Source: Primula veris
Lineage: Eukaryota; Streptophyta; Magnoliopsida; Ericales; Primulaceae
NCBI GenBank assembly: GCA_963682055.1
Contig: OY821749.1
Coordinates: forward strand, 17,372,631 to 17,436,630
DNA: 64,000 nt
Direction: 5' to 3'
Both the position numbers and the translations under genes were made by a program. Numbering within the stretch: position 1 is the stretch's first letter; the number at the start of each line of letters is the position of its first letter. Below the pieces are notes generated by a model that saw only the letters and a program-made list of their open reading frames with translations, had not been told where the DNA came from and searched no databases. Positions 39,776 to 50,079 of this stretch are shown piece by piece.

Positions 39776-40450
39776 TAATTGTACTAGTGAAAAAAAGTAC
39801 TTATTTGTGTCAATTATTGAGGAGTTTGGGCTAAAAAGTGGTTTTATATGGCATATAGTTGGGTTGTGTACTTGTGTGTATCCCTTTTGATATGCTCTTT
39901 TCTTTGTAAGTGGAAGTCAATGTGAACAGTGACTATGACCGATTGTAAGAGTACATGAAAATGCCATTTTATAGTATTTTCAAGACGTCATTCTGATTCT
40001 ACTTATGTCAATTTTATCAAAGAGTATTCGTGCACACTAAAGGAGTTTCTACTTTCTAGCCAATGTAAATGGTGTAATATTTAATTAGTTAATCTGTTCT
40101 AACAAATATAAAAGTTAGGCGTAACTAAATTACCCGGTTGCACAACAGTCTATCTAAACTTTGATACTGATTAATTAAAATAATATTATATTTTAGAGAG
40201 AAGTGTGAATAGTAGAAATTGGATGAAAATTAATGACTAATAGATTTTGTTGAGTATTTAATTCAATAAAAAAAATTATGAATATATGTATAAAAGTTGT
40301 TCACATGTGGACATAATTTTCATATATATCCAAACTTAGACATATAGGCATACCTTGTATCACCCATAAGACAAACTGTTGTGTGAATTTTTTTATTTTT
40401 TTTTACTAACTAGCATAGTATATGTTTTTCTATAACAGTTGTGAATGGTC

Positions 40451-41495
40451 TAAGAGCATTCTCATCAGTCAAGATGATTTTGTTTTATAAATATAAGGCT
40501 ATATAGTTTGCTTAGATAATTTTAGAATAAATACTTGAAGAGTGCACAAAAGTGTTTTTCACAATAGATGTATAAGGTAATATAATAATGATATTTATTT
40601 ACTTTTTTTTCAAGATTTGCTACTTTATTTTCATGGATACTTAACAAACTCTTCTACAACCCAACTTATATATAATCTAAAAATCATTACCAAAAACTCA
40701 ATCAAATAAGTAAATAAAAGAACACATTTCGATTTATTATAAATACTATTTTTTTTCTGGAAAAATCCACCCTAATTCGATTTATTTTGGAATAAATTAG
40801 ATTAAGTACATATGCGAGGATAAATATAAGAGAATAAAAGTGTATTTGTAATGTGAAAATGGCTATGCTCGCGAAGATATGTAATGGGGAAATGAAAAGA
40901 GAAAAGGAGAAAAAGAGAGGGAAAAAAAAGTAGTAAAGGAGAGAAAAGGAAAAGAAAAAGAGTTTTCTATGGTGGGACCCGTTTAAAATTGTTCCTATAA
41001 TTTTTTCAAATTCTCTCTGCATGTAATGAAGTTTCTTATAAAATTTTGACCCATGTATATATGTGGTGTTGAATAACTCTTCAACTCATTATTGTATCAT
41101 ACTATTAATATAAACCAACTCAAACATTTTGAGACTGCATAATTTTATTTAAATTTTTTAAAAATACCCTCACTCTAATATTGTAATTACTCTTAAATGT
41201 TATCACTCAATTCAAATACATAAATAACTTAAAAAATGTTATTTTACACACATTTATATTCCAAACAAAATCGTTGTGTATTTTTTATAAGAGTAAAATA
41301 TTATGTTACTCTTTATATACGATTGTTAATTAATTATATTTATTCATTTGATATTTAAATTTTAAAAAAAAATTAAGTTTATTTGTAGGGATCATATCTA
41401 TGTCACTACGTATCGCACACACAACGCGTGAGTAACGATTACTAGTAAATTTATATGTAGAGAGATGTTAAAGTGAACAATTGAGAATGCTCTTA
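40451..41495. mobile_element. Putative non-autonomous DNA transposon
   Basis: TAAGAGCATTCTCA at 40451-40464 and its exact complement TGAGAATGCTCTTA at 41482-41495 bracket about 1.05 kb of AT-rich, non-coding DNA. No clean target duplication; the second repeat (41150-41450) lies inside it. Confidence 0.4.
41150..41450 (-). repeat. Dispersed repeat, copy A (inverted)
   Basis: Read on the minus strand it starts CTAGTAATCGTTACTCACGC and continues through GCGATACGTAGTGACATAGA, matching the plus-strand sequence from 57748 over about 300 bp. Confidence 0.8.
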
Positions 41496-41500
41496 TTAAG

Positions 41501-41738
41501 TACTTCATTTGTTTTCAATTAATTGTCCATTACGAAACTACATGCAATTTTAACCGGCTAATAACTTGTATCAAAATTGTCGGAATGAATTTTTTTAAAA
41601 ATTAATCATATAGTTCAAACATTAAATTATATGATTTAGTTTTGAAATTTTTATTTCGACAATTTTGATACATGTTATAAGCCGGTCAAAATTGCACGTA
41701 ATTTCGTAAATGACAATTAATTGGAAACGAAGGCAGTA
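41501..41738. mobile_element. Stowaway-like MITE
   Basis: Starts TACTTCATTTGTTTTCAATT and ends AATTGGAAACGAAGGCAGTA. Internal CATTACGAAACTACATGCAA has its inverted partner near 41695. TA at both ends. Same family as 15984-16253. Confidence 0.8.
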
Positions 41739-41820
41739 ACGGTTTTTGGTTTTCTAAATCAACTGTTGTTAATAGGGAAATTACAAACTTATAACTATCA
41801 CACTCAGCGTTACTAATTGT

Positions 41821-42056
41821 TACATCCTCTGTTTCTATTTAACTGTCTATTACGAAACTATGTGCAATTTTGACCGGTTTATAACTTGTATCAAAATTGT
41901 CGAAATAATTTTTTTTAATCTAATTATAAAATTTAACATTTGAACTATATAATCAACTTTTAAAATATTTTATTTCCATATTTTTGATATAAGTTTATGA
42001 CCGATCAAATTTGTACGCAGTTTGGTAATGAACAATTAAATACGAACGGGGGAGTA
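41821..42056. mobile_element. Stowaway-like MITE
   Basis: Starts TACATCCTCTGTTTCTATTT and ends GAACGGGGGAGTA, with the internal arms CATTACGAAACTATGTGCAA typical of this family. Only about 80 bp from the preceding copy, in the same orientation. Confidence 0.8.
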
Positions 42057-42574
42057 GGAACTTATAACTATCAAACTCATAACTATCAATCCACTAAAAT
42101 GTCTTATAAGCTAAATACTTACTACCTTACAAACTTATGACTATCAATCCATTAAAATGACTTATAAATACTTAATCTATGATTATGTCAATAACGAGTG
42201 ATTAAAATAATAAATAACTTCAAACCTATATGGCTATATTAATCTCTTGAAATGACTTAGATAAATATTTATCTATGATTTTGTTTCTTCATACAGAAAA
42301 GAAAAACAGCATAGGTTTCTTGAACCTTGAACTGCCAAATTGAAAAGCCATCAAGATATCAACTTTTCTGTGGTCAGAAGTTTGTGCTCATTTATGTAAT
42401 ATTTGGTGCTCTTGATTTTATGCACCAAATTAAACTCATCGATCACTATGCATGGTGGTTCTTAGACTTCATGATAGTAATTTAATACACAAAAGTGTTT
42501 ACCAAGTATCAAAGGATAACCGGAAATTGAAGTAATTGCATGTAATTTATAGGTTAAGTTTTATTTGCGCGCAG

Positions 42575-43130
42575 GATTAACCAATGAAATCAGGAGGAAG
42601 GCAAGACTGATCATTAGAAGGTATGGTTGTAAGGATCTCCGTTTAAGTTACATTTACCACTTTCTGGGTTCCAGAATTAATATACAGTTTATATATCAAA
42701 TTATACTCAAGAGTTGGTTTTGGAGTCACCTTCTCATGAATCTTTTAAACAAGAAAAAATAGAACGATGCAGTAAGAATCTCATAAAACTCCCCTTTCCA
42801 TGTAAGTTGCATCTATTATTTTCAGATGGGATTTGTTACTTTACCACTCGCACATTCCTTTCCATACTCGTTGCGAAAAGAAATTAACGGATACAGTATG
42901 ATAATAGGTGTATAACCTCTTGTTTATCTCTCAGTACTGGAGTATGGCGAGGAGTATTAATTGAACTGTAAACTTGTACTTATAGTCCTTTGAAGTTTCT
43001 AATTCCTAACAGACGCTTTAATTACAGGTGAAACAGCATCTCAGCATGGTGGATCTGCCATTCGTAATGGCGGTACACCTTCTCCAACAGTGATGAACCA
43101 ATCACGAGAGAGCGTCTCAGCTCTGGTTAT
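42575..43130 (+). other. Exon-like fragments of an unidentified gene
   Basis: A stretch after gcgcgcag encodes LTNEIRRKARLIIRR and ends in a GT donor (about 42575-42620). A second stretch after ttacag (43028) encodes ETASQHGGSAIRNGGTPSPT and continues VMNQSRESVSALV to a GT near 43131. Codon use looks coding-like, but I do not recognise the protein, and the DNA to its right was broken up by the Gypsy element. It could be part of a real gene or a captured fragment. Confidence 0.3.
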
Positions 43131-43410
43131 AGGTTCTTAAATTTAGTTATTTAATCAAGTATTTTTTTCAGCAGATAAAAACGTCTTACTTTGAATTTTG
43201 GCTTTAATAAAATTTGTGGAAAGAATTCAATTATTTATATTTCTTCTTTTGTTTTTTTAAGAACAAAGTTTGGATAGAAGTAGCATTTTATCACACATTT
43301 CTAGGTTTCAAGTGAGAAAAATTTATAAATTCTCGACTTATCATTTCAGAAAGAGCCGCCTCTGAAATTTTAGGGCAATCACTATCTATGTGTTTGTTAT
43401 ACACGTCAAA

Positions 43411-43690
43411 TATTTTTGTGTTTCCAATAAAAATGACAAAAGTATAGGCTTCTCCCAAATGGGTCTGGATAAAAAACAAAAATGAATGGATCATATTGGT
43501 GGGAGCTTCACGTTCCCGTGATTTCTTATATATTTATTTATTTCGTTTTCATTATCTAAGGTTACGGTCACATTGGTCCTGTCAAATGTTATGTTTTCGT
43601 TACGGGAGGATTGATGATTTATACACATTACTTTAATTTGTAAGAGTACGTACAGACATGCATGGGAATCAGAAAGTTAAAAGTTCATTG
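43411..43690. repeat. Left copy of a 280-bp direct repeat flanking the Gypsy element
   Basis: From TATTTTTGTG to AAAAGTTCATTG. Recurs at 55679-55964 with one visible substitution and one 6-bp indel near the start. It abuts the 5' LTR. Confidence 0.95.
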
Positions 43691-44244
43691 ATAGAACATA
43701 AAAATTAGACCCGAATGTATCTATTCTGATATGAATCGATCCACCCATCATAGAGGGGTATCTAATGCTTAAATGGGCTATCTCAAGGCTTTCTTTGAGA
43801 ATAAGATGAGATCTTCCTAAAAGCCCAAGCCCACTTAAATAGGGACCCATGTCTGAAAAAACTCACAAGATGGAGACATTTGTCAACATCCTAGGAGATA
43901 TACTTGCCTATAAATAGTCAAGTATCCCCCCAAGACCAGGACCAAGAAAAAACATATCTAAAAAATATAGAGAGAAGGAGAGAAAAGATAAAAACTTGTC
44001 AGATCATATCACACCAATAGCCTAACCGAGCAAGATAGAAAATCGAGCATAAAAGAGAAGAGAAAGATCACATTCCGGATCGAACAGCGAATCCGAGCAT
44101 AAATATAGTGATTCAGTTGTAGTTCGAACAAGGGCAATTGCCGAATAATAATAAAGATCAAGAGGTGTTCATCGTTTACTTTCAATTCGTTATATAATAT
44201 TGTTGAAAAGCCTAACGTTACCGACCAAAGTTATGGCTTTGTCA
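43689..44244 (+). repeat. Gypsy 5' LTR
   Basis: 556 bp, starts TGATAGAACATAAAAATTAG and ends GCTTTGTCA. TATA box TATAAATA at 43909-43916. Confidence 0.9.
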
Positions 44245-44246
44245 AA

Positions 44247-44263
44247 TGGCGCCGTCTCCGGGA
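44247..44263 (+). other. Primer-binding site
   Basis: TGGCGCCGTCTCCGGGA two bases after the LTR, the usual form for plant Gypsy elements of this group (tRNA 3' end complement). Confidence 0.85.
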
Positions 44264-44324
44264 AACATCTAGTTTCCAACTAGCTTCGAAATCGAACACC
44301 AACGTTTTACCAGACGAGCAATAA

Positions 44325-46310
44325 ATGATGAACACCAACGAAGAAGCTCGCCCAGAAGAAGTAGGCACATCGACAAACCAGGAGATCCCAATCCACAAAG
44401 ACGTGTTAGCGCATCTCCTCAACATCAGAGACCGCTACGAAGCGCTTCGTGTCGAATCTCGACTCACCGTCTCAAATGTCCAAACAGAACAACAAACCGA
44501 CCAGCCCCCTCAGGTCGACGGTCTCGTCGACGAAAACCCTACGGACACGGAGCTGGAACGAGCACCATCCGCGACTGGGCATGTGGGGACACTCTTGCCA
44601 GACAACCGCCACCCCAATAAGGCAGGGCCAAGCTCAAAGGCCCCTCAGCCAGCAGGCTCGGTCAACTCCAGTCCCCAACGAGTTCGTTTTCAAACGAACA
44701 AAACCAACCAGTACGGCCTGACCGACAACCCCATACTAGAACAGGTAGTCCCATATCCACCCCTCCCACCGCAGATAATTACGCCGTACACTGTGGAACT
44801 ACCAACCCCAGTTCGACAAGACAGGACTACGACCGCACTGGCACGGGCCGTAGAAAAACGAAATGCTCTGCTACAAGCCCAGCTAGGGGCATGCATGTCG
44901 GCCATGGTGGCGGCCGGCATCACGATACCACTGATCCCACCGACCAACACGCAAACCGACTCTCGACGTGAAGCGGAAGATTCCGCTTACCGAGCAGCGA
45001 TGGCCGCAACGGGCCGACCTCAGGATACGAGGATACCAAGACAAGAAGAACACGTCCCGAGGATAACCCCGACGGTCTACGGACATCAAGACGCGCCTCA
45101 TATACCTAACCCCGACAAAGACCCAAACGACTGGAGGAACGACGAGCACAGGGTCATAGTCGGTTACTATCCACAACACCCCTACGGGGGATACGCCCCT
45201 CACTACCCGGCACCGGATGAAGCGTTCCAACAGGCTTGGGACGTATGCCAAGAGACTCCGTGTACCGATCAGATAACTCGGTACCGCAATCCTGTGGGGT
45301 TTGTCATCCCCGAATTCAGACTATATGATGGAAGGAGCTGTCCCATCGACCACCTCCGATATTACAAAACAAGGATGGAGTTGTGGAGTGACGACAGTGC
45401 ACTGATGTGCAAATTTTTTAAAAACAGCTTGGGTCAGGAAGCATCGTCGTGGTATCATAATCTACCACGGGGATCCATACGAAGCTGGGCTGAGCTCCTC
45501 CGTGTATATTCCACCCGATATGCTGCTTATAGGAAGAAGAAGGTTAACATTGAAACCCTTCTAAAAATGGCTATGTTGCCCAATGAGAGGCTCCAAGACT
45601 ACTGCATATGCTTCATCGACGTGGCGAACCAGATCCCGCAGTACGCCAATAACATAGCCATCCAGAACTTCATCAATTCCATCCCCAGCGGCTATTGGGC
45701 GAGAAGGAAGTTCATCGGCAAGAATTTCCCAACCACCGACTCCCTTCTGGCTTATTGCACCCACCTTACCGACAAGAATGAAGAGATGCGAGCCCTCAAC
45801 CGGGCTTCGCCGAGAAGAGAGACGGTTCGGGAAGCGCAGGAGGACCGCAAGAGGGCCAAGAACAACCATGGGGAGCCAGTCCCCCAATCCAAACGGGACA
45901 AGGGTCCCGAGGTTCAGCGAAGGGAATACAGACCCATAGAGCCTGAGCCCAAGCCACTCCGAATCGCCTATCCAATGCTGCCCAAACCACCTCAGCAAGG
46001 TCGTGGGCTAGAAAGGGAACGCCAGAGGCGTTATGAACCGGTCGAGTTGAAGTACACTTTCAACCTGTCTGCCGAAGATATCCTGAAGGATATTTGCAGA
46101 GAAACCTGGTACTCCCGACCCGAACCAATTCGTTCCTCCCCTGATTCCAGAGACACCAAGCTCTTCTGCGCCTATCATGAGGATCACGGCCATATCACCG
46201 AGCATTGCCGACACCTGCGGTGGAAGATGAACGCGTGGGGAGACGCGGGATTCCTCAACAAATTCATCAAAGGCGCTAGAGACAAAGGTAAGCAGCTAGT
46301 CATCGAGTGA
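44325..46310 (+). CDS. gag: Gypsy Gag polyprotein
   Basis: Intact 661-residue frame. The N-terminal half (1-290) is Pro/Gln/Thr-rich and disordered. The retrotransposon gag domain spans about 325-485, starting FRLYDGRSCPIDHLRYYKTR. It includes CKFFKNSLGQEASSWYHNLP and the SWAELLRVYSTRY and LPNERLQDYCICF segments. After a basic linker there is a zinc-binding-like motif (FCAYHEDHGHITEHC, about 620-635). Gag forms the cytoplasmic particle that packages element RNA. The frame ends at TGA 46308-46310, in the same frame as the following protease frame. Confidence 0.92.
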   Translation: MMNTNEEARPEEVGTSTNQEIPIHKDVLAHLLNIRDRYEALRVESRLTVSNVQTEQQTDQPPQVDGLVDENPTDTELERAPSATGHVGTLLPDNRHPNKAGPSSKAPQPAGSVNSSPQRVRFQTNKTNQYGLTDNPILEQVVPYPPLPPQIITPYTVELPTPVRQDRTTTALARAVEKRNALLQAQLGACMSAMVAAGITIPLIPPTNTQTDSRREAEDSAYRAAMAATGRPQDTRIPRQEEHVPRITPTVYGHQDAPHIPNPDKDPNDWRNDEHRVIVGYYPQHPYGGYAPHYPAPDEAFQQAWDVCQETPCTDQITRYRNPVGFVIPEFRLYDGRSCPIDHLRYYKTRMELWSDDSALMCKFFKNSLGQEASSWYHNLPRGSIRSWAELLRVYSTRYAAYRKKKVNIETLLKMAMLPNERLQDYCICFIDVANQIPQYANNIAIQNFINSIPSGYWARRKFIGKNFPTTDSLLAYCTHLTDKNEEMRALNRASPRRETVREAQEDRKRAKNNHGEPVPQSKRDKGPEVQRREYRPIEPEPKPLRIAYPMLPKPPQQGRGLERERQRRYEPVELKYTFNLSAEDILKDICRETWYSRPEPIRSSPDSRDTKLFCAYHEDHGHITEHCRHLRWKMNAWGDAGFLNKFIKGARDKGKQLVIE

Positions 46311-46340
46311 ACGGACAACCGACAAGGCAAGACGATCCAC

Positions 46341-47333
46341 GTGGTCCACTTGTCAAGACCCAAAAGCACCGGGGGGGATCGATCCCAACAACGGCAGTTG
46401 GCTCACTTTGGGCAAATAGCTAAAGCTTCGCAGGCGTCGACCTCAAAGCGACAATGCATGTCGCAGCGACACCCGCCCATTTCTTTCTCAGACCTTGACG
46501 AAGAAGGGGTAATATACCCCCACAGGGACGCCATTAACCTTCGCATCCAGATTGGTATCGATACGGTCAGCAGAGTGCTTGTCGACCAAGGAGCCTCTTG
46601 TGATATCATGTACAAAGAGCTCTTTGACAAGATGGAGCTCAAATTGCAAGATCTACAGCCCACTGACGTCACACTGATCGGGTTCATCTCTGAGACGACT
46701 AAGCCATTGGGAAAGATCGTCCTAAAGGTTACCACGGGATCCGTATCTGTTCTCGTGGAGTTCTTGGTGGTCAATGATAATTCCGGCCACAATGCGATCT
46801 TGGGCCGACCGTGGCTTCATGCTATGCGGGCGATACATTCCACGTACCACCAGAAGGTGAAATACCCTAATGCCAAGGGAGAGATCGAGACAGCCCGAGG
46901 ATGTCAGGAGGACTCAAGAAGCTGTGAAGACATCACCGCTACGTTGAAAAGACAACTTGTAGTTGTCGAACAGCCCACGAGCGCAGGGAAGCTGATTAAC
47001 CAAATAGCACGAGCTGAGAGGGTTGTTGAAGAACAAGTCGGAGAAACACTCCGGAAGGTGTATATCCCGGATACGGATGAGGAGCACTACTTCCTCATCG
47101 GAGATAGCCTTCCTAAAAAGGAATTCAAGGTAGGAGAACTGGTGTTGAGGCGAGTAACAGTATACATCATAAACGAGATACATGGCAAGCTGGGCCCCAC
47201 TTGGGAAGGCCCATACAAAATCGTCAAAAGAACAAGCCAGGCGACTTACAAGATCAAAAGCGTACTGTTCGAAAACAGCCGAGGAGAAAAGAATTCTTGG
47301 AACGTGACGAATCTTAAGAAGTACTTCATATGA
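46341..47333 (+). CDS. Protease fused to integrase C-terminus (deleted pol)
   Basis: 330-residue frame in the same phase as gag, only 30 nt after its stop. The N-terminal part holds a retropepsin-like domain with the active-site region VSRVLVDQGASCDIMY (about 73-88) and the flap/ILGRPWL end (about 150-160). The middle reads VYIPDTDEEHYFLIGDSLP, the segment that normally leads into reverse transcriptase. It is followed at once by FKVGELVLRRV...LGPTWEGPYKIVKRTS and SWNVTNLKKYFI, the extreme C-terminus of a Gypsy integrase/pol. About 1,000 or more residues are thus missing, yet the frame is open across the junction (about 47105-47125). The VDQGAS form of the Asp active site is normal for this group. 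Confidence 0.85.
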   Translation: MVHLSRPKSTGGDRSQQRQLAHFGQIAKASQASTSKRQCMSQRHPPISFSDLDEEGVIYPHRDAINLRIQIGIDTVSRVLVDQGASCDIMYKELFDKMELKLQDLQPTDVTLIGFISETTKPLGKIVLKVTTGSVSVLVEFLVVNDNSGHNAILGRPWLHAMRAIHSTYHQKVKYPNAKGEIETARGCQEDSRSCEDITATLKRQLVVVEQPTSAGKLINQIARAERVVEEQVGETLRKVYIPDTDEEHYFLIGDSLPKKEFKVGELVLRRVTVYIINEIHGKLGPTWEGPYKIVKRTSQATYKIKSVLFENSRGEKNSWNVTNLKKYFI

Positions 47334-47422
47334 ACGGGCTTCCATTACAGGTCACAACGTACCTCTACTTTGTCATAACATTATTTTTGAATTCAGAAGA
47401 TATTTTGCTATTATCAAGGATC

Positions 47423-48110
47423 AGGAATAATGAAAGTCCCCCAACGTAACCGGGGGCATGAGAAATCCCAAAATGGCATGTAGCACTATTGCCTAGGAAT
47501 AATGAAAGTCCCCCAACGTAACCGGGGGCATAAGAAATTCCTAAACAGCATGTATCTTATTGCCCAGGAATACTAAGTCCCCCAACGTAACCGGGGGCAT
47601 GAGAAATCCCAAAATGGCATGTAGCACTATTGCCTAGGAATAATGAAAGTCCCCCAACGTAACCGGGGGCATGAGAAATCCCAAAATGGCATGTAGCACT
47701 ATTGCCTAGGAATAATGAAAGTCCCCCAACGTAACCGGGGGCATAAGAAATTCCTAAACAGTATGTATCTTATTGCCCAGGAATACTAAGTCCCCCAACG
47801 TAACCGGGGGCATGAGAAATCCCAAAATGGCATGTAGCACTATTGCCTAGGAATAATGAAAGTCCCCCAACGTAACCCGGGGCATGAGAAATCCCAAAAT
47901 GGCATGTAGCACTATTGCCTAGGAATAATGAAAGTCCCCCAACGTAACCGGGGGCATAAGAAATTCCTAAACAGCATGTATCTTATTGCCCAGGAATACT
48001 AAGTCCCCCAACGTAACCGGGGGCATAAGAAATTCCTAAACGGCATGTATCTTATTGCCTAGGAATGCTGAAAGTCCCCCAACGTAACCGGGGGCATATG
48101 AAATAATAGC
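47423..48110. repeat. Tandem array with 213-bp higher-order unit
   Basis: Ten units each contain GTCCCCCAACGTAACCGGGG. The cgtaac word starts at 47445, 47517, 47586, 47658, 47730, 47799, 47871, 47943, 48012 and 48083, giving spacings 72, 69, 72, 72, 69, 72, 72, 69 and 71. Unit types alternate by their tails (CATGAGAAATCCCAAAATGG or CATAAGAAATTCCTAAACAG) in a fixed order of three. The CCCCC and GGGGG blocks in each unit can form a hairpin. Confidence 0.95.
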
Positions 48111-48179
48111 TCAGTCCCACTTATGCAGGTACCAACTCTATCAAGGAAAAAGGGGGAAACAAGGGAAAATAATTGCTAA

Positions 48180-48480
48180 AGCTCACTTTACAGAAGCAAT
48201 AAAATATCAAACGAAGAAATCAGCAAGGAAAGTCAATCCAATCAATGGAATATCAATACGACAATGAGAAGATCCAAACACAAGAATAAAGAAATGAAAA
48301 AAATAGTCCTCGCTCACTTTACAGAAGCAATAAAATATCAAACGAAGAAATCAGCAAGGAAAGTCAATCCAATCAATGGAATATCAATACGACAATGAGA
48401 AGATCCGAACACAAGAATAAAGAAATGAAACAAATAGTCCTCGCCCACATTACGGAGGCAACAAGGTACAACCAACAATA
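48180..48480. repeat. 131-bp tandem repeat, about 2.3 copies
   Basis: GCTCACTTTACAGAAGCAAT starts at 48181 and 48312, and a diverged third copy (GCCCACATTACGGAGGCAAC) starts at 48443. It overlaps the 3' side of the antisense frames. Confidence 0.9.
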
Positions 48481-48491
48481 CAGAAATTGAT

Positions 48492-49139
48492 TTAAGAACT
48501 ACTACTACATGAGGAGCACGACGACAATAGACCGAGCTCGACCTCTTCGTCATATGTCGACGTATCCCCATCGGTCTCCTCGCCATCAAAACGCTCCTCA
48601 GAGATGAGGGCATCAAAGTTGGTCGTATGAGCACCAACGCAGGACAGCGTCTTAAGCCGTGCGGAGAACTCGGCTCCTTTAGCGATCTCGTGAGCATCTG
48701 AGGCCGCTTTACGGCAAGCATCATCGAAGGGAAGCTTACGAATGTCGATCATAGCCGCAGAAGCATCATATCTAGATCGGGACAGACGGAAATACTTCAC
48801 CAGCATATTGGCTTTGGTAACCAATGATTTTAGCTTACCGAGGTATTTTTCCTTCACACGCCAATATCGATCTAGACGACGCTCCTGAACCTTAACAACA
48901 TGATCGGCACGACGAACATACTCACGGAAAGAGTATGCCTGGGTTTTCAACTTGGCCCTAAGTCGGGCACATCGATCGAGCAACTCGACGTTTTTGCTCA
49001 TTAAAACAATGTAAGGCCAATTGGCATGCCCTTCACTAGCCGCACCAGACAAGACCTCGTCCCGGGAAGCACCGATAGGCCCTAGACCCGGACTAACTGG
49101 GAATGGAGAACCAGCCTGGTGCGATATAGTGGCATGTGC
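48492..49139 (-). CDS. Antisense retrotransposon frame, terminal exon (unknown function)
   Basis: Minus-strand open exon of about 216 codons. It begins at a plausible acceptor (T-rich tract then TATATAG, about 49139) and ends at a stop at 48492. There is no in-frame ATG near its start, so an upstream exon is expected. The protein is helical and charged, with likely coiled-coil (LLDRCARLRAKLKTQAYSFR and following) and an acidic, Ser-rich tail (DGEETDGDTSTYDEEVE, then SSCSSCSSSS). No known domain is recognised. Position and orientation match the antisense extra ORFs described in Tat-lineage elements. Confidence 0.5.
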   Translation of the reverse strand, partial: AHATISHQAGSPFPVSPGLGPIGASRDEVLSGAASEGHANWPYIVLMSKNVELLDRCARLRAKLKTQAYSFREYVRRADHVVKVQERRLDRYWRVKEKYLGKLKSLVTKANMLVKYFRLSRSRYDASAAMIDIRKLPFDDACRKAASDAHEIAKGAEFSARLKTLSCVGAHTTNFDALISEERFDGEETDGDTSTYDEEVELGLLSSCSSCSSSS

Positions 49140-49275
49140 CTATATATAAAAAAAAAAAAAGGAAAGAAAGGAAGAAATGAATATTCATCAGAAAATAAAG
49201 AAAAGACAGGGAAGAAGAAAAACGAAGATTTTTATACAAGATACAAGTACAATGACAAAACAGGCTACTCAATCA

Positions 49276-50025
49276 TTAATCCGACAACCCGTCAACAGAC
49301 ACTGAGGTCTCGACGGCATCAGCGAAATGAATATCTCGCAGCGAGACAATTTGCGTCCCCAAACGCTCCCACACGACTGCATCCATTCGGTTCAAGGCAG
49401 ACGTGGTCTCAGTTACCCCAGCCATCGCATCAACCATGCGTTCTGCCCGGGCAACACCACGCATGCCTTTTACATGCTCGAGCACCTCTAATGCGCGACT
49501 TTGGGCCCAATACGCTTTGGCAAAGGATAGCAACAGGTCCGCGTCCTTGAAAACGGCCCCTAGAACCAAGTTCAAGCTCGTCACCCGGCCTCGGGAATCA
49601 TCACGAGAACGCCGAAGCGTGCTAAGAAGCTCTTTAGCCTTTCCCTTATTTGCCGTATAATGGGCGGTCTTCTTGCTGAACTTCTCCTCCAAGTCACGTA
49701 ATCGAATCGACAAGTTTGCAGTATGAATATTCAGACACTCGATTTCACGGTGAGCAGAATTCAGTTCAGAAGTCAGGGACGCTTTAGATCTTTCAAGACC
49801 ATCTATAACATCGCCTACACTACGACTAGGCGAGGTCCATACCACCCTGGCAAGGGGATTGACAGGAACCTGACAAGATTTTGTTTTCACACCCTCCAAA
49901 GACGACGACCCACAAACGAGGAAATTAACTAGGGAAGCCAAACCGAAAGACAACAGAACACATATATTATCACTTCCCAAAAGAATCGGTCTAGTTACAA
50001 AAGAGGCCCACAACTCGGGTACCAA
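49276..50025 (-). CDS. Antisense retrotransposon frame with coiled coil
   Basis: Minus-strand open frame ending in GLSD at 49276. The true 5' end is unclear; a likely acceptor is TCTTGTCAG at about 49873, giving VPVNPLARVVWTSPSRSVGD as the first residues. The middle contains heptad-like RSKASLTSELNSAHREIECL and RLRDLEEKFSKK. No catalytic motif. It resembles the neighbouring antisense frames in style rather than any known enzyme. Confidence 0.45.
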   Translation of the reverse strand: MVPELWASFVTRPILLGSDNICVLLSFGLASLVNFLVCGSSSLEGVKTKSCQVPVNPLARVVWTSPSRSVGDVIDGLERSKASLTSELNSAHREIECLNIHTANLSIRLRDLEEKFSKKTAHYTANKGKAKELLSTLRRSRDDSRGRVTSLNLVLGAVFKDADLLLSFAKAYWAQSRALEVLEHVKGMRGVARAERMVDAMAGVTETTSALNRMDAVVWERLGTQIVSLRDIHFADAVETSVSVDGLSD

Positions 50026-50079
50026 AAGACCCTACGCTAAGCTACACAAAAAATAACAGCAAAAATACAAGTAAAATGA

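Larger units (their letters stand above)
39776..43410. other. Repeat-rich intergenic DNA
   Basis: Contains a possible DNA transposon (40451-41495), a repeat related to 57748-58075, two Stowaway-like MITEs and exon-like fragments at 42575-43130. No intact gene. Confidence 0.55.

Noticed and set aside
44690..46214. Open frames on the minus strand across gag (for example 44690-44950, 44883-45251, 45561-45998)
   Set aside because: Shadows of the GC-rich gag coding strand; no domain, and gag itself is clearly recognised on the plus strand.
47423..48110. CRISPR-like array
   Set aside because: Eukaryotic retrotransposon context; spacers are themselves repeats of two types, giving a higher-order tandem repeat.
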